This document shows positions 24,208 to 37,408 of a stretch of 64,000 nucleotides of DNA, in pieces. The notes beneath the pieces were generated by a model. It worked only from the letters and a program-made list of their open reading frames with translations, made no database searches and was not told where the DNA came from. Each line of letters opens with the position of its first letter. Within the stretch, counting starts at the first letter, position 1. The stretch spans positions 236,597 through 300,596 of the forward strand of contig WHVA01000075.1 in assembly GCA_015179125.1 (NCBI GenBank). Reading direction: 5' to 3'. The stretch is from Gautieria morchelliformis. Taxonomy: Eukaryota; Basidiomycota; Agaricomycetes; Gomphales; Gomphaceae. The position numbers were made by a program, and so were the translations under genes.

Positions 24208-27200
24208 TCATTGCCTTGCTGCCAAGGCAGAAATGAGTATATCATAATCCACTTTTGCAGCTATCAAGTAATATGAGTAACAAGCAAATCGAAGAATTGA
24301 AAAGAAAACCAACATCTGAGGATCAACTTCAAGAAGGCCCGGGCTAAGGCAGGTTCTTCTACTTCCAGTCGCTGCAGATCGTCCGTACCTAACCTCCACA
24401 GCACGGCATCGCGTTCAACGACGGCCGTAGCATTCCTAGATGTCCCGGAAACCGCAGACAGCTCCCCTGCGAGTGACCCTGCAACCATAGATTCCTCAAT
24501 GCCAGAGGATGCCGCGAAGCGATATGATGCTCGAAGGACTCCAGATTGAATTAGATAAAGGGCATCCGAAGGTTCACCTTGTTTCCAAAGTATCTCTCCT
24601 TCTGCTACTGCTACTCGGGTAAAGTAGGGGATAAGAGGACGGTAGACAATAGGATCAAGGGAACCATAAGACGAGAATGCTTTTAGGAGAGTCTCAAACG
24701 GTTCACCGTGAAGCATACCGTCCGCTTGTAAAGGTGGAATATCTAGAAAAGAGGCTCCAGATGTGAGTCTCGCCAGTTTAAATATCGCATAAGCTAACCA
24801 GAAGAAAATATTCGACCACCCGCATCCCGCAGATGTGAGCGTCGCGGAGAATTCTCCATTGATACGGCTAACTGTAAAGGAAGCACCTGCCGCCCAGGAA
24901 ATACTAAGAAACATTCAGCCATTGTTGAAATTGTACAAACGCTGCAACTTACCTAGTGCACGCTCATGGAAACCATTCTCATGTTTTCGTGATGATAGCC
25001 ACGCCTGCAAGTACGCATTCTCCGTCCCTGTATCAATTTTTAGTGGAGTTTCTAACCAGGTGGAATGCACGTACATTCTAAAGCCTCGTTGAGGTTTGAA
25101 AAAAGCTCCACATTATCGTCACGGAACAGATCGACATTCTCCAACGCCTTGCCAATCTCAGAGTCAAGAGCAAAACCACACAAAACGAATATAACGGCTC
25201 GTCCCGTGAGGAGCCTCTGTACCCGCACGAATGCTTCTGCTGATGAAAGGTCGACACCGGCAACGAGAGAAAAGTCCACGACGAGGAAGCGGATTGGGCT
25301 ATTTTGCCAAGAGGCAGAATCAAGCAATTGCCGAATCTGCGCTTCAACTTGGGTGATGGTCCCGAAGAATAAGTGTCCTGATCAATAATAATGATCTCAG
25401 TCAGCAGTGCCCATATACACAACGTGAGTATGTGCCTTGAAGTTTCATAATTACGGTCTGCTTCGCAACCTCCCTAATGTAAGCACGCTGTGCGCTAGGT
25501 CGCCGCACAGTCGATATGGCGGATTCTCCCGTGTATAAAGCACGAATGCTCCGGGACTGACTGTTTTGGACAACAAAGAATATACCTTATGTATGAGATG
25601 AGCGACAGCAAGACACCGTATTGTTGTGGGCAACGTACAACTGACTACGATTCCAAAGAGAACGCCAATGACGAAATCCCATAGTGTCATGCAGACCATG
25701 ATACTAACAATGGTGATGTACTCTGTTCTGGGGGTCGATTTGATTCAGTAAACTGCCATTCGACGTGCTAGACCTTTATACCTGCTGACTCTATGACGAG
25801 TATCCCATATCGCCTAGAATTGAGTTATTATAATGGTCTAGTCTGTAAAATACGGTCCACGCACCTCCTTGATTAGGTCCATGCCTAACACGAAGATTAA
25901 TGCACCCACGACCATGATAGCTATCAAGGAAAAATAGCTTGAGCTTGAAAAGACAATATATGGCCAACCATACTCACGGATGTACCCGATGGGTGCGGTG
26001 CCGATGAGCAGTAACAGTGCCGTGCAAACGGCCAGAAGAAAGCCCGCAAAGCGGGTTCCACCTCCGACACGGTAAAACCTACTCAAAAGAATTAGAAACA
26101 TACGGTGGATTTGGGTATAGCTTGACGCACAGCAACGTATTCACGTATACTAGATAATTGGGGCTGTCGTCGAAGTCAACGCAATGTATAGACGGTGCAG
26201 GAAGAAATGATCTAACACTGAGCCAGTGAAACCAGCAAGAAGATTTGAATATCCATGGGCGACAAGCTCTTTGTTGGTGTCTACATCCTGGTCGAGGGAG
26301 ACAGCTGATTCATCGGGAACACATCAGAACAACCTAGTAAATAATGAAAAGCGCCAACCTAACGCTGGTACATTGAGCGGAGGGTGTAAAACATTGAAGA
26401 ACAGCCTTGTGGATCGGTCAGCACGCCCTATATAATACAGGAAAATTGAAGTTAAACTCACAAGGCAAACTGGGTTGGAATAGTAGCCCAGAGCGCAGCG
26501 TAACTTGTGTTGCGGAAGTCTGACGCGGGACAAATCATAGATAAGCATAGTGGCAATAACGTGAAAAAAGACACACCGAAATATGAGTAGTAGTGATACC
26601 ACGGTTCACTAACGTCACCCATATCGAAAAGCCATCCAGCATGACGCAGCTCAGAAACATTAAGCCGTGCAATAGCCACGACCAAATAGAACACTACAGG
26701 AATGGAAAGGAAGTCTATATAAGAGTTGTCAATTATAATTTTCTTCCATAAAGGGGACTCGTGTGAGACACAGAGCCCCAAAACAGACGAAACCGCGCCG
26801 AAAACAGAGGTTGTGAGACTCACACATGGGGAAGACGAGTTGATGGTGCCAGCGCTGCATAATGACCCTCAGCATAATAGCCAGCCCTAGCGCCGGGACC
26901 CATCGCGCCAAGTTGTGAACTTCAAGAAGGAGCTTGAGTGCACCGAGAGAGTACGTGAACGATTCGCTTTCCAAAGTAGCTGCTATCTCAAAGCTGAGAC
27001 TCGTTATCAGTGAAACACCGGCGAAGATGGAGTTACGTAAGGTACCCAGTCTCCATGAGAAAGACACCCACACCACCGATGCAACTGTCGAATCGTAAGT
27101 GCCATCAGAGACATGAGGCACCTGAAGTTTTGACGTTGACGTACCCGACGAGAATATGTCGGGGGAAGAAACCAATTAAGACGCCCAGGTTAAGAAACCC

Positions 27201-28813
27201 GAGTGCAAAAAATGCTAGACCTATTACAGTAGAGGAATGAGATAGATTATACTTATGAGCAAAAGCGCTGATCATAATTTAAGTTTGTCCCACTCGAAAG
27301 GTACGCATTTAACTAAAGAACATGGAGAAACAGGTATGGACACCTGCCACTTACCAGTCAGAATGGATGAAAGGGCGAACGAGGCAATTGTCGTTGCGAT
27401 GATTGCTTTGGGGTTGTCTTCCCCAATTTCATCTGCAATTGTGCTGGCAAGAATGTGGAAAAATGGCTGGCAAATGAGGGAATTAACCAATGCCGAATGA
27501 GAATGGGGTATTAGTGAACCGTACCACAACTTCAATCATCATGCTTCCGTTAGCCCCCGCAAACCCGCTGCCACCAAGGCTGTAAACAAGCTGAGAGATG
27601 ACCGTCCTGTGGGAGAAGTCAGTAATTAACAACAAGAACTTATACCAGCAAATGACAAATGCATCGCTTGTGGTTGCATTCTCATCCAAAAGGTCTTTTC
27701 TCGTCTGACCGAATTGCAGAAGACATGGACACTCACGTCACGAAAAACATGCTCACACCTGTCCCACCAAAGCCGGCAAATACACCAGCGGCCGGGAATA
27801 CGATCATTCCGTAGCTCACGCCGTCTAGAATATTTAAGAGCAAGCCCAGGACGACAGCAGGTATCGCGCGGAAGAAATCTCCCGGGGAGGGGAGGAACAT
27901 GTGTTGTTTTAGAGTCGGCATACGTGCCCAATGTGGTTTTTGCTTCGTGAGGCAATGTGAAGAAACGGGAGGGAGGGACTGAGGGAAGACCGGGCCAGTT
28001 TGACTAGTACGTGACACAAGTAATGGCGTGGTGTCAGATACCGAAGGCTGGCTTGATACCGAAGTACGTTTTTGTATGTGTGGTCGGTGCCTTACAGAAT
28101 CATCTTTTATTTGTTGCCGTTCATTATTTTGTTCCAGGACATTCGAGATAGTCGAGATACGCTCTGGACTGGTGTTCGTTATTCCTCGTGTCGGGCTGCG
28201 TGATGGTTCTCGCGAACCAGCTCTACTTTCTGCAATAAGGACCGACAGCGCAGATGGACCAGAAACAGCTCGTGGTGTCGATGGTTCAATTATGAGAGGA
28301 CTAGGAGAATGGACTTCCCGTGGAGTTGGAGGCACAAAGGTTGCTGTGGGGCGCGATGTGTCATGGGCTGGGGATGGAGAGGAAATACGCATGCCGGATA
28401 GCTGAACGGTGTTTGCTCTGATATTCGAGGGTGTGTCAGAGAAGGCTTGCTGCTCAAAGGGACCGAATGGTGGGGTGAGTGGACGCAGCAGGCCGTCTGG
28501 ACGGACGCGGTTTGACACTGCGTCGTGTGGGTGGAACAAGCTACGTGAGAAATGTGAGCGAAGGCTTTTTAGTTTCATTAGATGCGCACATGGAACGAGA
28601 ATACGATGAAGCAAGGGACGGGGCATTGCGTGCCAATATGTCAAGCTTGCGCGACTCAAGGTCAACCACATGAGATCCTGCAATTGGAGTATCGGTACTG
28701 TCGGCATCTGGCACGCCATCTCGACTGGCTGTGGTGAATGCACCGTGGCGAGAGCTAGCAGATGAGGAACTGGTGGTGGCTAAGAACGAAGGACTACCAA
28801 AAACAGAGGCCAT
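24208..28813 (-). CDS. SulP-family transporter with STAS and cyclic-nucleotide-binding domains
   Basis: The gene runs leftwards from ATG at 28813 ([16 protein letters not shown]) through many short introns to TGA at 24208. The first 300 or so residues are a disordered, Ser/Pro-rich cytosolic segment. Next come SulP membrane helices, beginning [20 protein letters not shown] and [20 protein letters not shown] (about 27860-27740) and continuing to about 25700. A STAS domain follows at about 25327-25060 ([20 protein letters not shown]), and a cNMP-binding-like domain at about 24690-24300 ([40 protein letters not shown]). The terminal exon reads [15 protein letters not shown]. This arrangement matches the yeast vacuolar protein Vsb1 (YGR125W), linked to basic amino-acid storage in the vacuole, more than plasma-membrane sulfate permeases. 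Substrate is not readable from sequence. The phosphate-binding-cassette Arg (GTSRNA) is present, so nucleotide binding is possible. Confidence 0.86.
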
Positions 28814-29827
28814 GGCAATTAAGCAACTTATAAGGCGCACTTATAAGGGAATGCAGGTCAGGCCTCCCTGGAATGAAGCTGCTTTATGTATGACTTGCCA
28901 TGGCTAATGTTTCTTCGGGGTTACGTCAGCAGGTATGACATGATTGGTCCGATTTTTTCTACTTTAGGAAACGAAGCGCGATGTACCTGTTGACTAGCCT
29001 GCAGTTATAGAGAAGCGAGTCGACCTGATGGGTGGTAGGTATTTTATTACATAAGATATCAAATCAAAGAACACCGGCATTGATGCATAATGGGTATATA
29101 AAAAATATTACACGCACCAATGTAACGAATGCATGCATCGGTCCGTAAGCCTTGGATGTGTTGGGAAGCAAAAATGGGATGGCTCAAAACACCGGACATG
29201 GCCTGTATTCGAAGGCACTCGAAGTGGCCTGAATGACACCTCACATGACTTGCATCACGCCATCAACCTCGACCACTCTCCTGCCACCCATTTGCACTTA
29301 ATTCCATATGCGAGGGAAGGAAGCTCACCAAAATATCATCGCTCCAAAGGCTCCAACTTGAAACTTTATCACACGACGCGGAGTACAGACTTCCGCGGTG
29401 GATAGCCTGTTTTAGGAAGTGGAAATTTCGCTTGCGGGGGCCAATCAAACTGAAGGACCCAGCGCATGATCAGCCAAGTCGAACGTTTCAGTCAACACGT
29501 GCCCATCGCAAGACCGTGCAATAACGAACGATGCGCTTGACCGTATGGTAAACGAATCAGAAAGGAAACTTTGGGGACAATATTCGTTGCTCTTTGGTCT
29601 GCATTGTTACATTTTAGTCATGGTATTATCCTTGTTTCGCCGGGCCCTGAAGCTTGACGCTCAGATCTGGTGAGAATTCAAGCAATTCCGAAGTCCTGCG
29701 AAACTGCGTAGAGCTCTTGAGGGTAATTGTTGTACAAAGTGCCAAGGGATCAGATATTCGGAACCAAACTGCGGTCGTGCAAGCAGAAAAATGGGGGTGC
29801 CCGAGCAGCCTGGCAGTCAGGTTGATC
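28814..29827. other. Intergenic region
   Basis: About 1 kb upstream of the divergent SulP gene. Scattered short frames only; no repeat family or promoter element stands out. Confidence 0.35.
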
Positions 29828-30491
29828 TCAGGCGGGCTCACCGATATTCCCCCAATGCATTCCAGAAGACCAAGGAACGAACTCGTGCCACAAAATAAAA
29901 TAATGGGTACCCTGTCAGTATGCAAGAGCTTCCAGCAGGGCGCAAATGTCAAGTAGTTCTCGTGACAAGGGATGAGGCTTACGTAGTAAGCAAACATACG
30001 CCCATTTATGGCATACGCCGTCGTGCGATACAGTAAATCTACTGCCCAGGTACTCGGCCTTTGCAGAGCTCTTGTTGACACCTCAGTTACTAGTAGTAGT
30101 AAGCACGTGAGAAGGTGGCCAAACCTACCATGATTTTTCATTTGTACTACAGCGGTTCATATTTTTGAGAGCTTCGCCCTATGCAGGTTCGCTCCATACC
30201 AACTGTATTTGGCCCACGATCATCACAACAATCATAATAAATTCATACCTTACAGGGAAAGTAGGCCGGGGATCGCTGGTCCGACCGGTCTTCAAGTTCA
30301 CCTGCAGGCAAGGCACGATTACCGTAAGACCAAGTTAGGACGACTCTGATTTTTCCACTCGAGTCCCTCGGTTGCCTCCGGACGGAGTCGCGCCCGAACT
30401 CCGAGTCTGTAAAGAAGCTGCCACCTGTACAATAGTGAAGTCTTGATGACGGGTCACGAGTCTCACAGACAAGGTGCGTCGAACCAAACAA
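29828..30491 (-). CDS. Weak multi-exon gene candidate, unknown function
   Basis: Possible minus-strand exons read FGSTHLVCETRDPSSRLHYC at 30490 and ALPAGELEDRSDQRSPAYFP further on, then STRALQRPSTWAVDLLYRTT. After a GTAAGC...ACAG intron (71 nt) the frame continues GTHYFILWHEFVPWSSGMHW and stops at 29828. The aromatic, His/Trp-rich last exon reads more like protein than the unspliced alternative (a 171-residue open frame, 30141-29626). I cannot name a family and the upstream joins are unsure. It may be a decayed gene. Confidence 0.25.
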
Positions 30492-30954
30492 TCTGCAAGG
30501 CGTTTAGGAACAACTCAGAAATCCGCTCATAATTACAGGAATGGAGTGAATACAGTCGACTGATTAGTTCCAAGGGCTCAACTCAAGTTATTTCCTCAGC
30601 GATTCAGAGTCATGATTGTTTTCTTGGATATTCCAATGCACTGCTTCGTACTCAGCACTCAGCACTCGGCATATGGTCTAGGAGGACTCCCAATACCCAA
30701 TCGCTTATGGACCCGTTCGTTCCAAGTTCACTGTATCCCGCCGTTACCTGCAGTAACATGAATGCACGTTCGATTCCGAAAGAAACGTGCTATATAGTAC
30801 TTTAAACAAGGTTCTCTCTTATTGAAATACGTATTCTGAATTGCATTGTTTTGAATCACACAGTGGGCGTTGGCAGATGCGAAGCATTTAATGATACAGT
30901 AGAGACACATGTGTTGATATTGCAGTCCCCTATATTCGCGCACATATCCCGTCC
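30492..30954. other. Intergenic region
   Basis: About 460 nt between the weak gene candidate and the GH74 stop codon. A short repeat of CAGCACT (about 30654-30668) is the only feature noticed. Confidence 0.3.
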
Positions 30955-33900
30955 TTAAGCGGTAGAGTAGAAGATTCCCCGGCCGTTTGTTCCGACATAA
31001 ACTCTGGTGGGGAACAATGATTAGTTCACAGAATGGTAGGTGTGACATCTATTAAGGTGCAACTCACCGCTTGTACGTCTTGGGGTCAGCTGTGAGTACA
31101 AGGGAGCTAGCGCTTCCGAATCCATGAGCACTGTCACTGATCTGGTACCAGTTCGCGCCATTGTCGTCTGTGTGCCATAATGCGGTTTTCCCAGAGATGG
31201 TGGCAGCAGCGTACAATGCTAGGGGGCCGCCGTTCGCCGCAGATGCGCCGAGTGCGAGTCCCCAGGCCTCCGCCACGCTCGGGAGAGCCGTTAACGTTAT
31301 ACCGAAGTCGGTGGAATGGAAGATTCCGGAAGTTGTCGATACCCACAGCTCTCCGGCTTTTGTTGGATTCACAGCAATTTTAACAGCTGTTCCATTAAGC
31401 GATGCCGCTGATGTTGTCCAGGTGGCACCAGAGTCCTTGGTCACATATAACCTGTTCCCCGACCCTGCGTACAATATTGCACCGTTCACTTTATCTGCAG
31501 CAATACTGGAACCTGGTGGTAAGGCTGCGACTGTAGTAAATGTGGAAGCGTATCGCGATATCAGCACCGATGTTGACGGTGAGCTAGGTACCCATAGGAT
31601 AGTGCTGGAATCGGCTGAAACTGCCACTTTGCCGCCGTAGGTCCCAATGGCTGCGGCATAAAGAGCACTCCATGTCTTTCCACCATCACGCGAAACTGCG
31701 ATCTGAGGTTCTGTGGATCCCGAGACACCGCCGGCTCTGACAATAAATGAACAGTCTCCCCCAGAAAACTGCTAGACATTAATAAAATGGTACCGCACTG
31801 GGGCAGTCAAAGCTCACATCGATGTCACTGTGTGCGTGAGCATTAGTAGTGAAAGATCGTGGTACTGATTACGCACGTTGTAGTGCCGTAAGCTGGTGTC
31901 TGGAAGGTGGATGCAGGTGCCATGTCAAGCGATGTGTGAAGGTAACCACCGTCATCGCTGACTACCGACAACAGAGGACCACCTACGGGCGGCGCGATGA
32001 GTCCCTGGACGGAAGTCTCCTCAAGGCCAGTCGCAAGAACCGAGAGTGTCACGTTGTGGGATGTATCCCACTTCAGAAGATCGCGACCACCCATCAAGGT
32101 TAGGCCTGTGCCGTAGAGCCAATGGTTTGAATCAAACGGGTCAATAGACAGGCTTTCGATCATCCTGATGGCGGATTGGAGTACATAGCCGTTTAAATGT
32201 CAAGTTAAATAGGACTGACCATCCAACGAGTTTCGCAGATACGTCGCTGGTTCCAAGAGGGTCTGCGTACCGACGTTGGTCAGTCATACAATTTTAGCAG
32301 CTTGCATTCCACTGACGTCCAATCCAAGGCGCTTGAGAGGTATCGAATGAAAAGCTACATTGATATTAGCACCAACACCAGGTTTCATTATATCCACTCA
32401 CTAACGATTCAAGTTAGGGTAGGATCCCCATGCCCAGATTGTCGTCCAGGTGATACCTATGTCTGATTATTGCTCCGTCAAAGATGTGATAGGAAAGGCC
32501 ATGCCTCCATCTAAACTCCTGAAAATATTTGCATCTTAATATTACGGAGCAGTCAGCGCGCGAGCATCTCAGTAAGTAGTCGTGACACGGCCCACCTGGC
32601 CACCTGAAAGTTGGTGTCAACTTCTGCCTGGGAAATTGAATAGTCTCGAACTGACGTACCATTCATTCAATGTTGCAGCCATGACTGTCCCAGGCTTCTG
32701 AAGGTCAACTGTCAGTCCTCCAAAGCCATAAGAGTGGTCTGAAACAGCTAGAGCTGGGGTGATATCTTTCCAAGTTCCACTGGTAATGTCTAAGCGCGAG
32801 GGGGCGGGGGGGGGGGGAGGGTCAAACACGATATGCGAAGACAGGAGGCTGGAAGGGAGACTCACTATACTGTATTGGTGAGTTCCATTTATCAGCATGA
32901 GATACGCAGATGAAGAGGTGAAGCAACCTTCTGGAGATATCCAGCAGTGCCGTCATAAGGACCTGCACCATTGGAATAAGAGACGTAAAGAGTTCGTTCC
33001 CCTGGTGAAATGACGCCCTTGTGTGGTATAAATGCGTTGTTTTGGCCAACAATGGCGGTCCCTAATGATGCCATACGTGAGCATATTAAGAAATGAAGCA
33101 CCAAAAGTACCGCCGTGAATGTGCTCACATGTAGAACCAGCATCATTGCTCATAAAAACGTTGCTAGATCCCATGTTTGCGACACCCACAAAGATGCGAG
33201 ATGATCCGGAGGAGGTCTTCGACGCTGGGTCGAAGGTGACCCAGGTTAAACCAACGATGTCACTGTTATAGCCCTTAGGTGATTGTCACTGAATGAATGC
33301 TGATAGATTCCCAGGAGAAACTTACGGTGGTATCAGTAGGATCCGGGATATACGTTCCAACGCTTGGGAAAGATGTCTCTCTGGCCCAGCTCACTCCTGC
33401 ATCGTCGCTTTTGTAGAGCCCATGACCTGAACGAGAGCCGAAATATAAAACCCTGTTGTTGTTGGGATCGATTGCCAGTCTTTCACCTATTCCACCGTAC
33501 TATTAACACTGTTAACGGGGGCTTGTAACTTGTTACATACCCATCCCTCGACCAGGCATATTGCCACCGACTTTGAAGGGAAGCGGGTGTGCGGTAAAGG
33601 TCGCCCCAGAATCAGTGGATTTCAGTATGGTACCGTTACCGGGATCCCACGAGTTTGTGTACATTCCAACCGCGAGATAAAGGTTAGAAGGCATTATTGG
33701 ATCACTTGGTTATTAACACATCAGTGAGGTGAAGGAAGAGGACGATCTTAGACTCACGTGGCGATCGCGTCGCATCCCCAATAATCCCTAAGGAGGGAAG
33801 GAGTTAGAAAGAAACCAAAATAGTTATGTATGCTGAACTAAACGACTCACCATGTGGTGTCATTAGCAAAATCTAGGAGAGGAGTCCAAGAGTCGTCCGA

Positions 33901-34173
33901 GTTGAGTCTGTAGGCCCCACCAATGTCGGTTCGCGCAAAAGCAAGACCTTTTTGACTAGGGTTAAAGACAATACTCGGAACAAAACCACCTCCACCTACA
34001 TATAAGTTGATCAGTATTTGTGTTAAATATTTCGCTCGGTAATGCACTGCAAACCGACCTCCTATTCGTACATTCTTCCAGCTCAGTGACTGTTGACCAA
34101 TCGCTCCCCGTGCAGTATGGAATAAAATAAAAAACATCTGACATGTAATAGCTGCAGCGATCACCATAAGCAT
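30955..34173 (-). CDS. GH74 xyloglucan-active glycoside hydrolase
   Basis: The enzyme cuts the beta-1,4-glucan backbone of plant-wall xyloglucan outside the cell. ATG at 34173 starts a signal peptide (MLMVIAAAITCQMFFILFHT). The mature chain begins with the GH74 signature GGGGFVPSIVFNPSQKGLAF, then ARTDIGGAYRLNSDDSWTPL, carrying the first catalytic Asp. Middle exons keep the beta-propeller strands (FIPHKGVISPGERTLYVSYS, NGAGPYDGTAGYLQKV). The second propeller has LLSVVSDDGGYLHTSLDMAP, where the second catalytic Asp is expected. The last exon reads VYVGTNGRGIFYSTA and stops at 30955. More than ten introns of about 50-65 nt interrupt the gene; the one near 33090 joins AGST-W-TAIVGQ in phase. I see no CBM1 domain after the propellers. 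Endo- versus reducing-end-specific activity cannot be settled by eye. Confidence 0.92.
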
Positions 34174-35324
34174 GGTTGGATGACCAGGAATGTGCGTTGC
34201 CCAGGTAAGTACGTTGATGGTTCTGGCACTGACAGGTTGACTGTTTTATAGATTATGATGGCAACTCATGACTGAGTACAATTCCCGAGAAAGAAGCGAA
34301 ATCCATTTGTCCCGCTGAGATCCTCCGCCATACGTAGGTGTTTTGGCAATAGCACAAACCGCCCTGGGTGAAACTTGTGCCCTACTGAAGAGAGATACTT
34401 AGCGAAGCACAAGTACCGTCACGGCGCGGAAGTAAAAACTCCCGCTGCTTCCATTGCAACCTTCAACCTTCAATTGAGCGTGGTGCACACAATACACTAT
34501 CGCCCAAGCAAGCCCTGGACTTCAAAGTTTTGACATTGGCCACAGTATATGGGAGGTCGCATCAATCTCGGCGCATGTCCACATGGCTATCCTGGTGTCC
34601 TGTGTCCAGCACATAACCCATTGGCGGCCCGGGCACTCAGCACTCAGTAGGCCTCATGCTCAAGCCAGTAGCTACCATGGCCACCAACTGTCTTTGAAGT
34701 ATTTGTCGCCGGCATACTAATTTGTCAGCCAGCATATGACTTCGCTGATAACTCGGTCGATGGATCTCGATATAAACAATAGGTCACCAATTTCCAGTAT
34801 GTCAAAAGGAACTGGAAGTGAATTTATGTAACTGTAACCCAAATTATCATAATTTACCTTGAACTGTAGGAATGATTCAAATGATATTTTCCTTATAAAT
34901 ATGTTGTATCATTCCAATCATTCCTGAGTCATATGTCGCATTGCCTCCAACTTTCCACACCTGTGCTCAGTCAACCCCTCCTTTTTGGACCATTTGATGA
35001 TTCCCACCCGCTAGCATTGGGATCAATAAGATGGTTGCTATTACCCCAAATGATGGAAGCTTTCCATTGATCCTATTAATCCAATTCGAACACCTGTCAA
35101 GTAAACCTGTATTGTACCCATTCATCGCACACCATGACAATTTATGCAATCAAGACTGAATCATATTTATTTTGCCATTTAAACATTTCAGAACACCTCG
35201 TGACACATCAGGCATAAGCTTGGGATCCTAAGCTCCAATCAAACTGCAACCCATATAGGTTTGTGCTTATCATTCTATGTGACACCACATGCTTGTTGGA
35301 ACTGGTACTGGCATGTGGCAGCCA
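34174..35324. other. Intergenic region upstream of GH74
   Basis: About 1.15 kb, increasingly AT-rich to the right. It must contain the GH74 promoter. An imperfect hairpin lies at 34868-34925. Nothing coding is supported. Confidence 0.4.
34868..34925. repeat. Inverted repeat, 19 bp arms with 20 nt loop
   Basis: AGGAATGATTCAAATGATA (34868-34886) is nearly the reverse complement of TATCATTCCAATCATTCCT (34907-34925), with 17 of 19 positions pairing. It could be the remnant of a small inverted-repeat element or a cruciform-forming site. Confidence 0.6.
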
Positions 35325-35977
35325 TGTTACGACCATGCAATTGTGACATCCGACACTCCGTTCCGCTCACATTCTGACACTCCGATAATTCTGACAATCC
35401 CGCACCTTGTTACATCCTTTGTTCTTTCTACTCTATTACTTGGACCACTGGACTCGACTCGCAGCACAGCAAGACCATATGTCCATCCCCTCTGGAATTC
35501 CGTTGTTCCGTTATGTCAGATATGCTTTCTGACCCCTTGTTCTTTTGCCATTGTTCTTTACTCTACCCTGCACCCCTTTGTAGTCCTTTGTTCGCAATTA
35601 GTTACTTACCCTGTATGTCAATCTGACTTCCGCTTCCTCCAGAATTTGCTTAGTACTATCCCATTACCTGTTGTCTCAGCTCTTTGTATAAAAACCCCCT
35701 CATGTATGCTCGTCATTCTGCAATCAGATAATTGCCTTTGATATGTGATTTCCTTCACTCTATCTCCTGTTCTTAGCACAGTGAGGTTTGCAAGACCTCT
35801 CTGCCTCTCTGCCTTCTGCTCTCTGATGCAACTTCCGACCTCTGCCTACTTTAACACTTTCCGACTTCCGACTTGTGATCCAAAATACATAGGGTGATAG
35901 TTCATTGGGGGCGCAACACATAAGTTGAAGCTGTTGTCCTTTCTAGTTCCGACTTGTGGAAATCCCAATATGTAACA
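35325..35977 (-). repeat. Solo LTR of the gypsy-C superfamily with 5 bp target duplication
   Basis: The 653 bp unit begins TGTTACGACC and ends ATATGTAACA. Its core matches, in inverted orientation, the LTRs at 55129, 56157 and 63376 (shared segment around GGGGGCGCAACACATAAGTT). AGCCA immediately precedes (35320-35324) and follows (35978-35982) it. A single LTR with intact target duplications is the usual scar of LTR-LTR recombination. Multiple TTCCG pentamers lie inside, as in the related LTRs. Confidence 0.88.
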
Positions 35978-36122
35978 AGCCATCTCCATACACATATCTG
36001 ACTGCTGATGGGCATGCTTGATGGCCATGGCCCTCCATGGAATTGTTGCTGGCTTTCGACTCAGCAAACACTCATGCCAAGAAATGCTCCATTCTTCCTG
36101 TTGTTGGGCCTTATGGGTTTGG

Positions 36123-37120
36123 TGTCATGACCCATCTACTTCCCTCGCCTCGCTGTCTTTACGTTTCCCCTCATCGCTCCTCCTGCAGGTTCGCCTGAGT
36201 TTGCCCTTCCCTTCTACCACGCCTCCTCGATATTCGCACTATTTGCTCTTCACGCCATTCGCCAAACGGTTATTTGCTGCTTGCATCATTCGCCAGCAGG
36301 TATGCCATCAAACACGATCGACACCCTCTACCCGGCATGATGGTTCATCACTGGCCCCATCATCTTCCCGATCCAACTCCTTTAGGTGTTCATATGGCCG
36401 GAATGCATTTGTGGGATGACCTACCCATAGGTCATGTGGGATCAACCCAGCAGACGAAGAGTCCGTGCAGGGTAGCGTATATGCAGGTCCCAAGGCGTGT
36501 TTTCATACATAAGTACCTTCATCCCCTTTCCTCCCTGTTGTTTCATGTTCGCACTCCTCTTTCATTCTATTGTATCTGTGTTTCATCTATTTGTATCATG
36601 ACTGCGCACCCCTATCCAACCCTGACTCCAGACGGCCTCTTTCCTATTCGCTGATATCATACGAGCATTCGATATAAGTAGTTTCCATTTGCATGTATAT
36701 TCTGCAGTTCAATTATCATATGTCTATCTTGTGCAAAACTTGACCTCACTGTGACCATCGTCTTGAGCCCTCTCCTATAGATTTCTATCTTCGACCAGAG
36801 GAGGACTTAAGCACCACTGGTAAGTTTTCATACTTCACCTTCATTACCTTAGCCTTCGAACTATTATCTGCGCTGTCAATGAAGGGCTCCGAAGGAGCGC
36901 CTTCGCCGGCGAAAGGATTGTTGCTACTTAAACAACCTTTCCTTAACACCTTGCACGTTACATTGTCAAGTGCTACGGGCTATTTCGCTACGACTGTAGA
37001 TAGGGCAAGCTCCATTCGGGAAACACTCTTCTCTTCTGAACATCTATTGGTTCACCTTATTCGCTGGATGGCACACTTATTCGCACAAGTTATTCGGGCA
37101 TTCGCTGTATTCACTAATAC
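36123..37120 (+). repeat. LTR of the gypsy-B family, 3'-truncated
   Basis: It starts TGTCATGACC and aligns with the gypsy-B LTR (8012-6915, reversed) over about 1 kb, for example GGCTATTTCGCTACGACTGT near 36980. It differs by an extra segment of about 30 nt around 36880 and lacks roughly the last 130 bp. No internal element sequence follows. It is a remnant or solo LTR. Confidence 0.8.
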
Positions 37121-37238
37121 ACGATATTAATGCCTAAAAACCAATCTTGACATTTGGCTGCTGGTCATCACAGTTGCCCATACTACTTCATATTGGAGAC
37201 TGTACCAGATATGTCAGTTATATATACAAGGACTATCA

Positions 37239-37408
37239 TGTTGGTGTTAAGTTTTCAGAGTGGACCTTGGTTAACAAAGAGTGATTTTGCGTTTGTCTGA
37301 GCTCTGTCAAACACCTAAGGAAATCTAACTACGGTGGCTTGACTTAAATATCTGTTGAGCAAGCTTACTAATGTTCTAGTCGCTTCTAGCACTTGCAGTA
37401 CTCCAACA
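37239..37408 (-). repeat. Terminal direct repeat A of the TRIM-like element
   Basis: TGTTGGTGTTAAG...CTCCAACA, matched by the repeat at 37972-38146 with only scattered substitutions (shared TAAATATC, GCTTACTAATGTTCTAGTCG). Confidence 0.7.

Noticed and set aside
32806-32820. Poly-G run in the GH74 gene as a frameshift
   Set aside because: It falls inside an intron of the GH74 gene, where it does not affect the protein.
33085-33160. Apparent frame break in GH74 (AGSTC...)
   Set aside because: A GTGAGC...TTAG intron restores AGST-W-TAIVGQ in phase, so the gene is intact here.
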